In this document: piece by piece, positions 45,201-54,120 of the stretch | Numbering within the stretch: position 1 is the stretch's first letter | Layout: every line of letters starts with the position of its first letter | NCBI GenBank assembly: GCA_016165875.1 | Contig: JABBOT010000004.1 | Span: 1,922,001-1,986,000 of the forward strand | DNA: 64,000 bases | From: Acanthopleura granulata | Taxonomy: Eukaryota; Mollusca; Polyplacophora; Chitonida; Chitonidae | Direction: 5' to 3' | Notes under the pieces: generated by a model | The model's database searches: none | Told to the model about the DNA's origin: nothing | What the model saw: the letters and a program-made list of their open reading frames with translations, nothing else | Program-made: the position numbers and the translations under genes

Positions 45201-45938
45201 TTCACCTTCGTAGGAGTTGATACATTCGGACCATGGCCTGTCGTCTCAAGACGTACAAGAGGCGGTCAAGCAAGTAGTAAAAGATGGGCGATCCTGTTCA
45301 CCTGTCTCGTTTCACGTGCCATACACATAGAAGTCATCGAGGATATGACCTCCTCATCCTTTATCAACAGCCATCGACGTTTCATTGCCGTCAGAGGAAA
45401 GGTGAAAGAGTTCCGATCGGACAGAGGGACAAATTTTATTGGAAGTCTGGACAGTCTTGAAATCGATTCGACTAAAATCGAGAATCCGGAAATCAAGCGC
45501 TTTTTGTACGACAAGGGCACGAAGTGGACATTCAATCCTCCACTCTCCTCACACATGGGTGGGGTGTGGGAGCGGATGACCGGGGTAACGAGGCGTATCC
45601 TAGGCTCCATGTTATTACAAGCTAACACCAAGAGCCTCACACATGAAGTATTGTCTACCTTTTTGGCTCAAGTCTCGGCAATCGTGAATGCTCGACCTCT
45701 AGTGCCGGTTTCGACTGACCCTAACGAACCCACAATTTTGTCTCCAGCGATACTCCTCACACAAAAGATGAACCAGGAAGTTGAGCTTGCAGAACATTTG
45801 GACATAAAAGACACATTTACTGTGCCCAGTGGAAACACGTGCAGGTCTTGGCAGACACCTTCTGGAAATCTTGGAGGGAGGAATACCTGCAAGCACTACA
45901 ACCACGGCGCAAATGGCAGACTCCTCACCCTAATGTGA
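41895..45938 (+). CDS. BEL/Pao pol (protease, RT, RNase H, integrase), C-terminus frameshifted
   Basis: A 1347-codon frame. Genuine pol similarity starts around 42060. Protease motif AILDDQSNASLARSDFF is at about 42199. Reverse transcriptase includes GDIQQMFHCFLV and catalytic FYVDDAL at about 43546. RNase H has FSDASEKAIAAVAY at about 44091 and a second acidic site in FYTDSRI. The integrase has the zinc-binding RHYHQSVQHQGRH...CVICRK (about 44996-45130), then the core: D in VGVDTFGPW, D in FRSDRGTNF and E in GGVWERM (about 45566). It starts in a frame +1 to gag and overlaps it by 350 bp. After about 45815 the reading leaves the family pattern; the rest continues in the frame at 45839-46129. 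Confidence 0.9.
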   Translation: MASVLDAVQRPNTCLVNVRPSSNVPSVEAQNTLLHYTEIQSLLGKPQQFLLPELMARRTSLPNVTSQCTEICGGDFQGKSCGKTIQVKVYPQGNPQIAQIIYAILDDQSNASLARSDFFNHFTSTTSTIPYTLSSCSGLVQMTGRKATNFMVEARDGSTVVQIPTLIECNQIPNMRQEIPTPEVALHHPHLYSIARHIPAINDNAEILLLIGRDVVEAHHVLDQRIGPRGAPYAQKLPLGWVIIGEACLGKVHAPNMVNVNKAHLLGNGRRSVFRPCPNRFDLKQTPTDYRLSGGPMILSEDDYIDSSLFEITKNDNKTGMSMEDKLFIEIMDKGIYREKGGNWTAPLPLKDPRPRLPNNRQQAVKRAKNLHNSLRKDPLKREHFVNFMQGILDQNHAELAPPLKDQEECWYLPLFGVYHPKKPGQIRGVFDSSAQYEGLSLNNVLLCGPDLTNSLLGILLRFRLEPIGITGDIQQMFHCFLVRPDHRNFLRFFWYEENNPDKNLIEYRMRVHVFGNCASPAVASYGIRRAAEEAEPVYGSDVKEFVNKHFYVDDALKSLSSPNDAIDLMKRTQEALMHAGNLRLHKIASNSVEVMEAFPTEDRAKDLKDLDLGSDTLPLQRSLGLYWDLKSDTFRFQVSPQDKPYTKRGILSTINSLYDLLGFVSPVLIRGRIFLRELMAQKMTWDEPLCPELQREWNNWKLSLSLLNNFQIPRSYVGLSLKHMDNVELHIFSDASEKAIAAVAYLRAIDNYGNTRTGFVLGKTKVAPKHGHTVPRLELCAAVLALEITETICDHLNLPLSIAHFYTDSRIVLGYICNQTRRFYVYVSNRIARIRKSTDPSQWKYVSTQRNPADQATRSIPSSDLETSTWLIGPFQLEEEDRAESYPLEDPDNDKELRSQVVTLDTNVQIKLGPHRFERFSSWKRLVNAIVNLRKLAISRHKDTKQLVDVDLYVSAEKFIVRQVQEEFYASEIKALNDGKPLPTNSSLLPLNPLLDDTGVLCVGGRLNRSTLATGEKNPYIIPPRHHIATLLVRHYHQSVQHQGRHLTEGAVRSGGLWIIGGKRLIGTILRLCVICRKLRGKVACQQMADLPSDRLTAGPPFTFVGVDTFGPWPVVSRRTRGGQASSKRWAILFTCLVSRAIHIEVIEDMTSSSFINSHRRFIAVRGKVKEFRSDRGTNFIGSLDSLEIDSTKIENPEIKRFLYDKGTKWTFNPPLSSHMGGVWERMTGVTRRILGSMLLQANTKSLTHEVLSTFLAQVSAIVNARPLVPVSTDPNEPTILSPAILLTQKMNQEVELAEHLDIKDTFTVPSGNTCRSWQTPSGNLGGRNTCKHYNHGANGRLLTLM

Positions 45939-46129
45939 AATTTGGAGATATTGTGCTCATGACAGATAAGGACACCCGCAGAAATGACTGGCCTATTGGA
46001 ATAGTTACCAAAGTCTTTCAGAGCGCGGACGGCAAAGTTAGGAAAGTGGAGATTCGTGTGACGAGAAATGGATCCATTACCACGTATCCTAGACCCATTT
46101 CTGAGATTTTGCCGCTTCTCTCCGAGTGA
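45839..46129 (+). pseudogene. BEL/Pao integrase-associated C-terminal domain, out of frame
   Basis: The frame contains LADTFWKSWREEYLQ, FGDIVLMTDKDTRRNDWPIG and KVEIRVTRNG...YPRPISEI. That is the DUF5641-like C-terminal domain that normally ends BEL/Pao pol. It is separated from the main pol frame by a one-base-type shift near 45815 and ends at 46129, about 110 bp before the 3' LTR. Confidence 0.8.
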
Positions 46130-46241
46130 TGATATTGATTTATGACCATATTTCTTCCAGGCAGCTACTCTAGATCAGTGATCCATTGGATGACCCATGT
46201 TTGTGTTTAAATAATATCATAATCTGATATTAGGCGGGGAG

Positions 46242-46814
46242 TGTCACGCCTATCTTATACTGTGAACATGTAGAACTCTCCTGTGCCAGAATTAGTTTTG
46301 GTGACATTACATATCAGAAAATCGTCGAGGCGTATTTCTCGTTCCTGTTACCTAAATGGCGCTCAAAGCTGACAACAACCAAACAACCACAGTGTAAGTG
46401 TAACATTTACAATTAGATATGCATGTACATATAAACGGGATCATATACGGTGTTAAATTTGTTTTGAAAATAAGGCGTTTAAGGAGCGCGGTGACAGTTT
46501 GAGAGACAACAACAACGCTTGTGTTGAATTGTGTGCATTTCCATGCGAACTCCACGGGACTTATTGACACTCAATGAAACGTAGTAAATACGCATTACAT
46601 AACGTTGTGTATTTGTACCATTACATTATCGTTATGCCTGAACTTTCTCAACCTAGAACGTGTATGTTAAATTCAGTTGTTGATTGTTTCTACCGACACT
46701 GTTTTATTGTGTTTCAGTTATTTACCTCAGCATGGTTCGGCAATAAAGGCGACTTGTTGCAGAACTTTGCGTGGTTATCTAATCTGTTAAAGCCCTCCGG
46801 GGTGAGGCAGCACA
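46242..46814 (+). repeat. BEL/Pao 3' LTR
   Basis: 573 bp, 99.3% identical to 39098-39670 by eye (four substitutions), preceded by a G-rich purine tract and followed by GGACT. Confidence 0.95.
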
Positions 46815-46819
46815 GGACT

Positions 46820-49230
46820 GATTAAACTAGTGTTAGCTGTCGCTGACAAACATGAAACTAATGTGTTTTCAGAATTTCCAGAATTGTTTCAGGGACTTGG
46901 ATGCTTGAAAACCAAAGTCATCATAAAGCTGAGAGAAGACTGCACCCCTGTGGTAAAACCATGTCGCAAAATCCCATTCACACTCCATGGCAAGGTAAAA
47001 GGGGAACTTGAACGAATGGAACAAATGGGTGTAATCACAAAAGTAAGTGAACCTACAGAATGGGTGAGTTCAATGGTCGTAGTTAATAAACCTAATGGCA
47101 AGATACGCATATGCTTGGGCCCTAGAAATTTGAATAAAGCCATCTTAAGAGAGCACTAAAAATTACCCACAAGAGATGAGGTAATGTCCAAGTTTGCTGG
47201 TGCTCATTACTTCACAAAACTGGATGCCTCCAGTGGATTCCGGCAGATACCTCTTGATGAGGAAAGTTCAAGGCTATGCACGTTTAATACACCGTTTGGA
47301 CGATACCGTTACTTAAGATTACCATTTGGCATCTCCAGCGCCCCAGGAATTTATCATCGACAAATACACTCGCTGTTTGAACATGTTGATGGAGTAGATA
47401 AGTCGATGGATGACGTCATTATCTGGACAAATGACAAAGAGCCACATGATAACCGTGTAAGGCAGGTGTTGAAAATTGTCAGAGACAATAATCTGAAACT
47501 CAACCCAGACAAATGTCTGTACTGTGTGAATGAACTGACATTCTTAGGTGGCACAATCTCAAAAGATGGACTGAAACCTGACGCTAAGAAAGTTGAAGCC
47601 ATCAATGGCTTTGCCAGACCAGCATGTAAAAAAGATATACAACGTTTCATTGGTATGATAAATTATCTAGGACGTTACATTCCAGACTTATCAGTGAGAG
47701 TTGCACCACTACGTAAGCTCCTGGACAAAACCATACAATGGGATTGGACAGATGAACAGGAGATGGCCTGGAAGGATCTTAAGGAAGCCATTTCCCATGG
47801 GCCTGTGTTACAATTTTACGACCAAACGAAACCAATTAAAGTATCAGCTGATGCAAGTAAGAACGGAATTGGTGCTGTACTCTTACAAAGACATCAGGAC
47901 TTGTGGTTGCCAGTTGCTTATGCTTCCAGAGCTATGACACAAGCAGAGTGCAGGTATGCACAAATTGAAAAAGAAACTCTTGCCATTACCTATGCATGTG
48001 AATATTTCCATCAGTACATTTATGGCCAGACTGTGGAAATTGAAACAGGTCACAAACCTTTGGAGGCCATATTCAAAAAGGGACTGAATGATTGCCTTCC
48101 AAGGCTACAACGATTTCGACTGCGACTGCAGAAGTATGACTTATCTGTGTGTTATACCCCTGGGAAGCTGATGTTCACAGCAGATGCTTTATCTAGAGCA
48201 TACAGGAAACAGAAAGTGCCAGTTAGCAGTACAGAGACCGATGTACAAGCATATGTTGATGGCATACTGTCAGCTAATGATCCCGTGATGTCAGCTCTTG
48301 TCAACGTGATCCTTGATGGATGGCCTAATGACAAAAGGGCTTGCCCAGCTGAAATCTCTCAATTTTGGATCTACTGAGATGAACTGAGGACCATTGATGG
48401 ATTGGTGTTTAAAGGCTCTAGAATTGTGATTCCCCAAAAACTGCGTGACTTTATGCTGACAAAAATTCACAAAGGTCATCTTGGTCAAGAAAAGTGTAAA
48501 CGTAGAGACCGTGAAGTGTTATTCTAGCCTCGTATGAATCAAGACATTGACAGTGTAGTGAAAAACTGTGAACTATGTATTACCTACAGAGCAAAGCAGC
48601 AGGGTGAACCGCTGTTGCCGCATCCAGTAGCTTTACGGCCTTGGCAAAAAGTTGCCACTGATTTGTGTTATGTTAATAACAAAACCCTACATAGTTGTGG
48701 TTGATTGTTACTCCACATTCCCTGAGATCAGTCAACTTAGTGGATCCGGAAGTAAACCAGTGATCCAAGCATTAAAATTCGTATTTGCTAGACACGGCAT
48801 ACCAGATGAAGTTGTTAGTGACAATGGACCATGTTACAACAGTAGTGAATTCAAACAGTTCTCTACAGAGTGGGGATTTACCCATACAACATCTAGCCCA
48901 TTGTACCCCAAATCTAATGGACTAGCAGAAAAAACTGTGCAAATTGTGAAGAGGATTCTAAAAAAATCTGGTGACAGTGGTGATGATCCATATCTTGGAC
49001 TGTTAGTGTACCGTAGTTCACCTCTTGAGAGTGGAAGCTCTCCAGCACAGTTGTTAATGAATCGACGTATTAATCGACGCTATCTGCCCATAACGGAAGA
49101 TTTGCTTAGAGTTAAAAACTCTGGATTGACGGTTCAAAGAAAGTTGGAACAGAAGAGGAAACAGAAGCAGTATCATGACAGAGGAAGCCGACCTCTACTG
49201 CTTGTGTTGATGATCTTAACCAATATTTAG
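46820..49230 (+). pseudogene. Gypsy pol remnant (RT, RNase H, integrase)
   Basis: It resumes after the BEL/Pao element. Reverse transcriptase spans about 46830-47420 (EWVSSMVVVNKPNGKIRICL, KLDASSGFRQIPLDEESS, LPFGISSAPGIY, catalytic MDDVIIW at about 47405). An in-frame TAA lies at 47157. RNase H follows (VSADASKNGIGAVLLQR at about 47841). A stop occurs near 48375. The integrase zinc region (IHKGHLG...CELC) is near 48460-48580 and the core in 48652-49230 (VVSDNGPCYNSSEF, KSNGLAEKTVQIVKR). A frame change is needed near 48690. The tyrosine of the usual YxDD is absent here. Confidence 0.85.
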
Positions 49231-49337
49231 TGTTCTTAAGACAGTTATCTATGGTCGGTATGAACATTCTACATTAAGCCAGTTCAAAATCTTTTCAGTA
49301 GTAATTTTACAGTTTGCTAAAATTAAAACTTAAAAGA

Positions 49338-49530
49338 TGTAATGATAGACTTCCATAATCTTACGTATGTTTGACGCGATGCATGTTTTCATATCAACCT
49401 ATATGTATATGCGCCAGAGCGCCACTACAGAGAGTGCAGTCCCGCCAATTTTATGTAGTGCAAAGTGTTCGTCAGATTGCTCCAAATAAACATCCTTAAC
49501 ACGGATAATGGACATTCTTTAATCATTACA
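49338..49530 (+). repeat. Gypsy 3' LTR
   Basis: 193 bp, direct repeat of 37721-37914. It ends only about 20 bp from the splice donor of the minus-strand exon 49555-49660. Confidence 0.92.
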
Positions 49531-49660
49531 CCGTGATCAAACAAACAAACTTACGCGGTGCCCTGAAGTTATCAAATAAGCGATCGAAGTCTTCCTGAGG
49601 CCATGAGCACCCTTTTTCTGCCCTCAAAGCCGTGTCACAGTCCATAGTGGCGTTCGCCAT

Positions 49661-50478
49661 ATCTGTCGTTGAGCGTGTTCAAGATTCACAGCCGCAGTTG
49701 AGTAGCGGAAATAAAACGTGAGCACTTTTAGTTTACTTCGCCGAAAAATGCTAGGTATTTTTATAATCCCATATAATACGGTTAAAATGTATTTTTTAAG
49801 CCGTGCAACCACAGTGACAAATTTTATAATTTTTATATTTTATTATTGGTACCAGATCAACCCAATAATCGGAGTCCCGAATTATATAATACAAAATGAT
49901 TATAATAAAATATTTTATTATTTTTGATGACCCCTTGCTCACGGTTTAAATGTTACAAAATAGTTCTCAAAAAATGACGTCATATCCCAGTAACGGCCGA
50001 AACATCATGTTCCCGGAAATGGCGGCCGAAGCGTGTGGAAGGAGTGACGAGCTGCTGAGATTTGGTTTCATCTCTTGTAATGTGTACATCTGTAATCACA
50101 TAAGTAGCCTCTCTATCAGTGGATGATGAACTGACAATAACGTAGAGTTGCGGAATTGTAGAGAGGCACTGCTAATCTTACATTAGAGGTCAAGATAGTG
50201 TAGCTCTTTAGAATATCGCATTGACATAACATGGGAGACGATATTCAGCAGTGTCTGGTTGTGAGAAATCTGCACACGGTGTCAAGTCAAAGCAGCAAAA
50301 GTACAAGGGAATGTTCATGGAATAAGTCTTGCCCTCTTGCCACACTATTTAGAGTATATTCCATTGATGATAGCTGGCAGAGGTCAGCGTATTTGACGGC
50401 GTAATACATTGTATAGCCCCAGACAGAGAGAGCTCACACACAAGTCCAGCTACCATCCGCCATGTTGTTCTGCATGTG
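49661..50478. other. Upstream region of the transposase-like exon; no further feature
   Basis: AT-rich DNA with one GC-rich patch around 49985-50040 (GGAAATGGCGGCCGAAGC). It could contain the promoter of the minus-strand gene. No open frame or known repeat was recognised. Confidence 0.4.
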
Positions 50479-50815
50479 AATCTGTTTCATGGCTAGAGTG
50501 GCCTTTGTGAGCTGCATCATGACTGGAGTGGCCTTTGTGAGCTGCATCGTGACTGGAGTGGCCTTTGTGAGCTGCATCATGACTGGAGTGGCCTTTGTAA
50601 GCTGCATCATGACTGGAGTGGCCTTTGTGAGCTGCATCGTGACTGAATTGGCCTTTGTGAGCTGCATCATGACTGGAGTTGCCTTTGTGAGCTACATCAT
50701 GACTGGAGTAGCCTTTGTGAGCTGCATCGTGACTGAATTGGCCTTTGTGAGCTGTATCGTGACTGGAGTGGCCTTTGTGAGCTGCATCATTCCTGGAGTG
50801 GCCCTTGTGACCTGT
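50479..50815. repeat. Second locus of the 30-bp minisatellite
   Basis: About eleven copies of the unit seen at 27175-29291, here as a distinct subtype: TGACTGGAGTGGCCTTTGTG followed by AGCTGCATCA. The copies are more uniform than at the first locus. The long open frames on both strands are repeat artefacts. Confidence 0.9.
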
Positions 50816-51033
50816 ATGAAGATTCGGTGAGATTAATCTTCTCGGCTCTTGGTAAAATTGGACACACGAAAGGACTTCGCGTGAAAATGCTTTTAAATTG
50901 CTGTGTTTTACAATGAGCTTGTCGAAAAGAATGTATAACTTGTTATGCAATTAAAACAAAGTAAAAAGGACAAGAATTTGATCATTCTCTGAACACTAGT
51001 GTGGGGGGGGGAGTCTGGAATAACCTTTTTTGA

Positions 51034-51706
51034 TTAAAAGAAAGACAACATTAGACCAAATGTATATATGTATCGAAAAGAATTCAAGTCACAGTTCAAG
51101 AAAACGTCATCTTTTGTTTTTGTGATCTAGGATAACTGCAATTCAAAACAAACAATAACGTCCATGTAAGGAAAATCGAACGGACCGCCATGCTCTCAAT
51201 TTTAACCAGTCAGGGGCTAGATATTTCAACCACCCGAGAAGGCATGTTTCCGCTGTGACGTCACCAGTACCTACTTCACTAGTTCGCTATATAGAAGCAG
51301 TATTAAATCATCTGTTTTCTTCAGATTACGAGATACTTCTAATATACTTTAAAGCCATTTTCAACGCGAAAGTTGTAGTGGAATACGACTGGGGTTATTT
51401 CCTAAGGTTTCAACAAGCAAGCCACAATGTATGGCCCTCAGGTGTAATAATAAGGTTCCTCATACTTTACACGACAAAGGAGTGTCTCGCCTCTAATACT
51501 GAAGAATGTAGAGTATGCAGGTTGCGACAGCGTCTGTCCGTTTCCTCTAAAATGACGGATTCCATGGCCTCTTAAGAATTCCAGAGTAAAAGGAGATTTC
51601 TAAAGTTACCAATCCCCTCAAAAAGATATGCCTACACCCGTTTAGGTCTGTATGAACCCCTGTTCTGAAATAACTTTGGTTATACTTTTGTTGTCTTTTC
51701 TTTTAA
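51034..51706 (+). mobile_element. TTAA-flanked MITE, copy 1
   Basis: It begins TTAAAAGAAAGACAACA and ends TTGTTGTCTTTTCTTTTAA, giving terminal inverted repeats of about 16 bp next to TTAA at both ends. The body shares extended similarity with 56415-57039 and with the reverse complement of 61974-62654: TGTGATCTAGGATAAC, TTTAAAGCCATTTTCAA, CCGTTTAGGTCTGTATGAAC and CTGAAATAACTTTGGTTATA. There is no coding capacity. TTAA target sites are known for piggyBac and Kolobok superfamilies; which one mobilised it cannot be decided. Confidence 0.85.
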
Positions 51707-51823
51707 GGCCTATTTAGGCTCCACTCTGCTCGCTTAATCATTGTTGCATGCCTCTTCTGTAAAATTGCTCAGTCCAACAATCAGAGCGACCTTTTAAACA
51801 AAAGCAAGGCCATTTCTGGATAA

Positions 51824-51970
51824 AATTTATTTGTTTATTTGATTTGTGTTTCATAAAGTACTCAAGAATATTTCACTTATGCGACGGCAGCCAGCATTAT
51901 CGTGGCATTATCACAGCTACCGCATTGGTGGGAGGCACTTGGGTGCCCCGAACCCCGCAGCCACAGAGCC
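51824..51970 (-). mobile_element. SINE family A fragment
   Basis: Tail at left (ATTTATTTGTTTATTTG), then ACTCAAGAATATTTCACTTA and GACGGCAGCCAGCATTAT. The following part (CATTGGTGGGAGGCACTTGG) is rearranged. Confidence 0.7.
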
Positions 51971-53346
51971 CTCCACTTCCCAGTTTTGACGTTATTTGTT
52001 AGAAAATGTATGTTAACGAAATTTTCTTTGCAATATCATGGATATGAAACATGGATGTACAGACGTGGAGCCAAGGGTCACGGAAAAAATTCCGTTTACC
52101 TGTTATTTGCATGGTTTTGTCATTTTACAGATAACTGTATGTAGGTGACACGTTGAATGAGGCTGAACACAGCAGTAGTTGTGTGTAGTTGTTGCTAACA
52201 GTTTTTCGTCAATTCTAAAAAAAACAACAATTTGTGGAAACAGAAAAAAGAAAAAAGTGACCTGGAAGTGAATAAAACATAACTTATCGATAAACTGTGG
52301 AAATGTTTATGTATATTTATAAATCATTATATACACAGCCCTACTTTCAACACATTTGTACGCCATGCAGTGATTTATAAACGGTAGACAGATCACTGTA
52401 TAGGGGCAATTTTCGATGCCGCCTTCTTCAGTTCGTCAACTGCGTAATACATAATGTCCACACTTTGTACGTGGTCAGAAACATTGCGGTTTGAATGGAC
52501 ATATACATAAGTGAAATACATGTCGTTCTAAAAGAATTCGTTCATTTATCAGATGTTAATCATTATCTGCGTTTCCATCACATGTATATTGAAGTTGCCC
52601 ATTGTTATCAGTTGATGACACCATTATATAACAACACTGCACTGGCATGTATGTAGTTGTTCATAACCATAGGCCTAGGATTTGCACCCTCACGTACACC
52701 ATATGTACAGGCATGTGCCCTGTGTAGAGGTACATGTATTGCTCGGTTTAAGTGTGTGCCAGCTCCGTGGAGGGACTGACACGCAAAGTATATTCTGTTG
52801 ATGGCACCAGTATTAGTTTCAAGGAGAACAACACATTTGTCATATTAGCCTTCAGTAAAGGCAAGGGTGTGACGACGTTCCTGGAATTTGGCACCGGTTG
52901 TACCAAAAAGTCGCAGCTGTTAGAGTACGCATAGATCCAGATAGTGAATATCGTGGTTGTTCCAGCCAAATATAGAAGTGGATGTAGGAGGGAGTTGTAT
53001 GCGTAGACTTGTCGGTATATCGTGCGATTTTGCAATTCTAAGCACACACTTCACTGAAATGCCATGAATATTAATGAAATGTGTCACTCTCAAGTGTCAT
53101 CAGACTCGCGAAAGAACCCATTGACATATTAGTTTGGGAATGTATTTTGAAAGCACTGCATTTTTAATTCACAGTGACGTGGAGCTGTTGTTTCAAGATA
53201 GATCGTCGGGATATGACTGCTAAAGTCAACTGTACATGGTATACTTTTAGTTGTAGAAACACTGGGGTGACTGTTTTGGCTCATTTAACGTGTAAAAGGG
53301 ACCCGACTGGATTTATTGGATTTTTTGTGCATGTATGTGATTTAAA
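51971..53346. other. Presumed 5' flank of the MATE gene; no feature recognised
   Basis: AT-rich sequence. Open frames up to about 99 codons on both strands near 52748-53047 show no convincing domain. The MATE promoter is expected here, but no motif is clear. Confidence 0.4.
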
Positions 53347-54064
53347 ATGGTGTACACAAGACTGACGGACGACAGCCAAGAAACAATAGACCCCACCCGG
53401 AAGCCTGTTGCGTCGTCATTTAAATCGGGGTCGCCAAATGGTCATGTTGTGAAGAATGGGATACTCCCCGCACGGAGGTCGACATTACGGAAAACGGATC
53501 GACCCCAGATTGAGATAGAAAACAAAACAGCTTTAACCAGAAGTCTGGGAGGTAAGACTTCTGAGCGCAACTGTGATACATAGCTGATTATCGCAACCCT
53601 ATACACCAAAAAGATACACAATTTGGATACTGATTTTATTCCTCCACCTAGAACATTTATTACGTCTTTCGTCTTCATTGAAAAACTGTTGACTGCTTCT
53701 TTTTGCATGAATTCGTCCTAATTTTTAAATTTATATACTCTTTTTGGTGGTTTGTGTTATTTGTCGTTTTTGGAAACTGGTCTTATGATTATCGACCAGA
53801 AACACCCATTTTGGTCGATGTCTGGGATATGAATGTCTGTTTCGATCCCTAGGTTCTATCTATAGTAGATGTGTGTTTTGTTTAGTTTCACACTGAGCTA
53901 CTGGTAAATTTAATTTAATTGGATAAAGGAAAAAAAAAAAAAAGAAAAATAAATATAGAAAGAACGGTTCTCACCCCGAATTCTCAGTCAGACTTCCTAA
54001 AAGGCCAACAACATCATAATTTTGTGTATTTAAAGAACTTTTAATCAATGTTTTAAGTGTAGGG

Positions 54065-54120
<56 letters not shown>

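Larger units (their letters stand above)
39098..46814 (+). mobile_element. BEL/Pao LTR retrotransposon, young, nested in Gypsy
   Basis: LTRs are 39098-39670 and 46242-46814, both 573 bp, TGTCACGCC...GCAGCACA, differing at four positions (0.7%). A perfect 5-bp target duplication GGACT flanks it (39093-39097 and 46815-46819). A purine tract (TAGGCGGGGAG) precedes the 3' LTR. The internal order is gag with coiled coil and zinc knuckles, protease, reverse transcriptase, RNase H, integrase and the C-terminal integrase-associated domain, which is typical BEL/Pao. Three apparent frame changes (near 41005, 41895-42244 and about 45815) mean it is either newly inactivated or carries sequencing indels. 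Confidence 0.95.
37721..49530 (+). mobile_element. Gypsy-type LTR retrotransposon, degenerate, interrupted by a BEL/Pao element
   Basis: LTRs are 37721-37914 (194 bp) and 49338-49530 (193 bp), both beginning TGTAATGATAG and ending TCATTACA. They differ at about seven bases plus one indel, close to 4%. A TGGTGTCAGAAGTGG primer-site-like sequence follows the 5' LTR. The internal order is gag, zinc knuckle, protease, reverse transcriptase, RNase H and integrase, so the element is Gypsy-like with integrase last. It is dead, with stops and frameshifts in each domain (listed under the ORF entries). Flanks (CTGTA / CCGTG) do not form a clear target duplication. The element lies in the intron of the minus-strand transposase-like gene; a BEL/Pao element (39098-46814) sits between protease and reverse transcriptase. 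Confidence 0.9.
33798..49660 (-). pseudogene. Decayed transposase-like multicopy gene, split by nested LTR elements
   Basis: The first coding exon is 49555-49660 (ATG 49660, donor GTAAGT). Exon 2 begins at 37125 after an acceptor (TTGTTTATTCAG). Phase 1 joins phase 1 and gives a sensible FRAP-H-FWSPQSVITYG junction. Downstream blocks: N-terminal region to about 36470; a coiled coil at 36430-36100; GLGARHIVDVIETVTSGL, then HTDGTTDYQRHFFAFQAST at about 35790-35740; a LHQWFCFLHVLLGVADA block near 35390; NNRFNVVFKNASALYHNHED near 35100; and a basic C-terminal region to about 34090. Frames change near 36470, 35670, 35240 and between 34900 and 34780. In-frame stops occur near 36446, 36345 and 34475, so the copy is dead. 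The DGT...NRFN layout matches a large uncharacterised family that I recall as repeated in cnidarian, mollusc and amphioxus genomes, perhaps an RNase H-like transposase. The function is unproven. Confidence 0.6.

Noticed and set aside
37715..49535. A 5-bp target duplication for the Gypsy element
   Set aside because: Flanks CTGTA and CCGTG match at only three of five positions, so no duplication can be claimed; mutation or rearrangement is possible.
50434..50950. Open frames of 78-166 codons on both strands at the second minisatellite
   Set aside because: Same repeat artefact as at 27175-29291.
52748..53047. 99-codon minus-strand frame with hydrophobic stretches
   Set aside because: No recognisable family motif, splice continuation or neighbour support, and an overlapping frame on the other strand is equally open.
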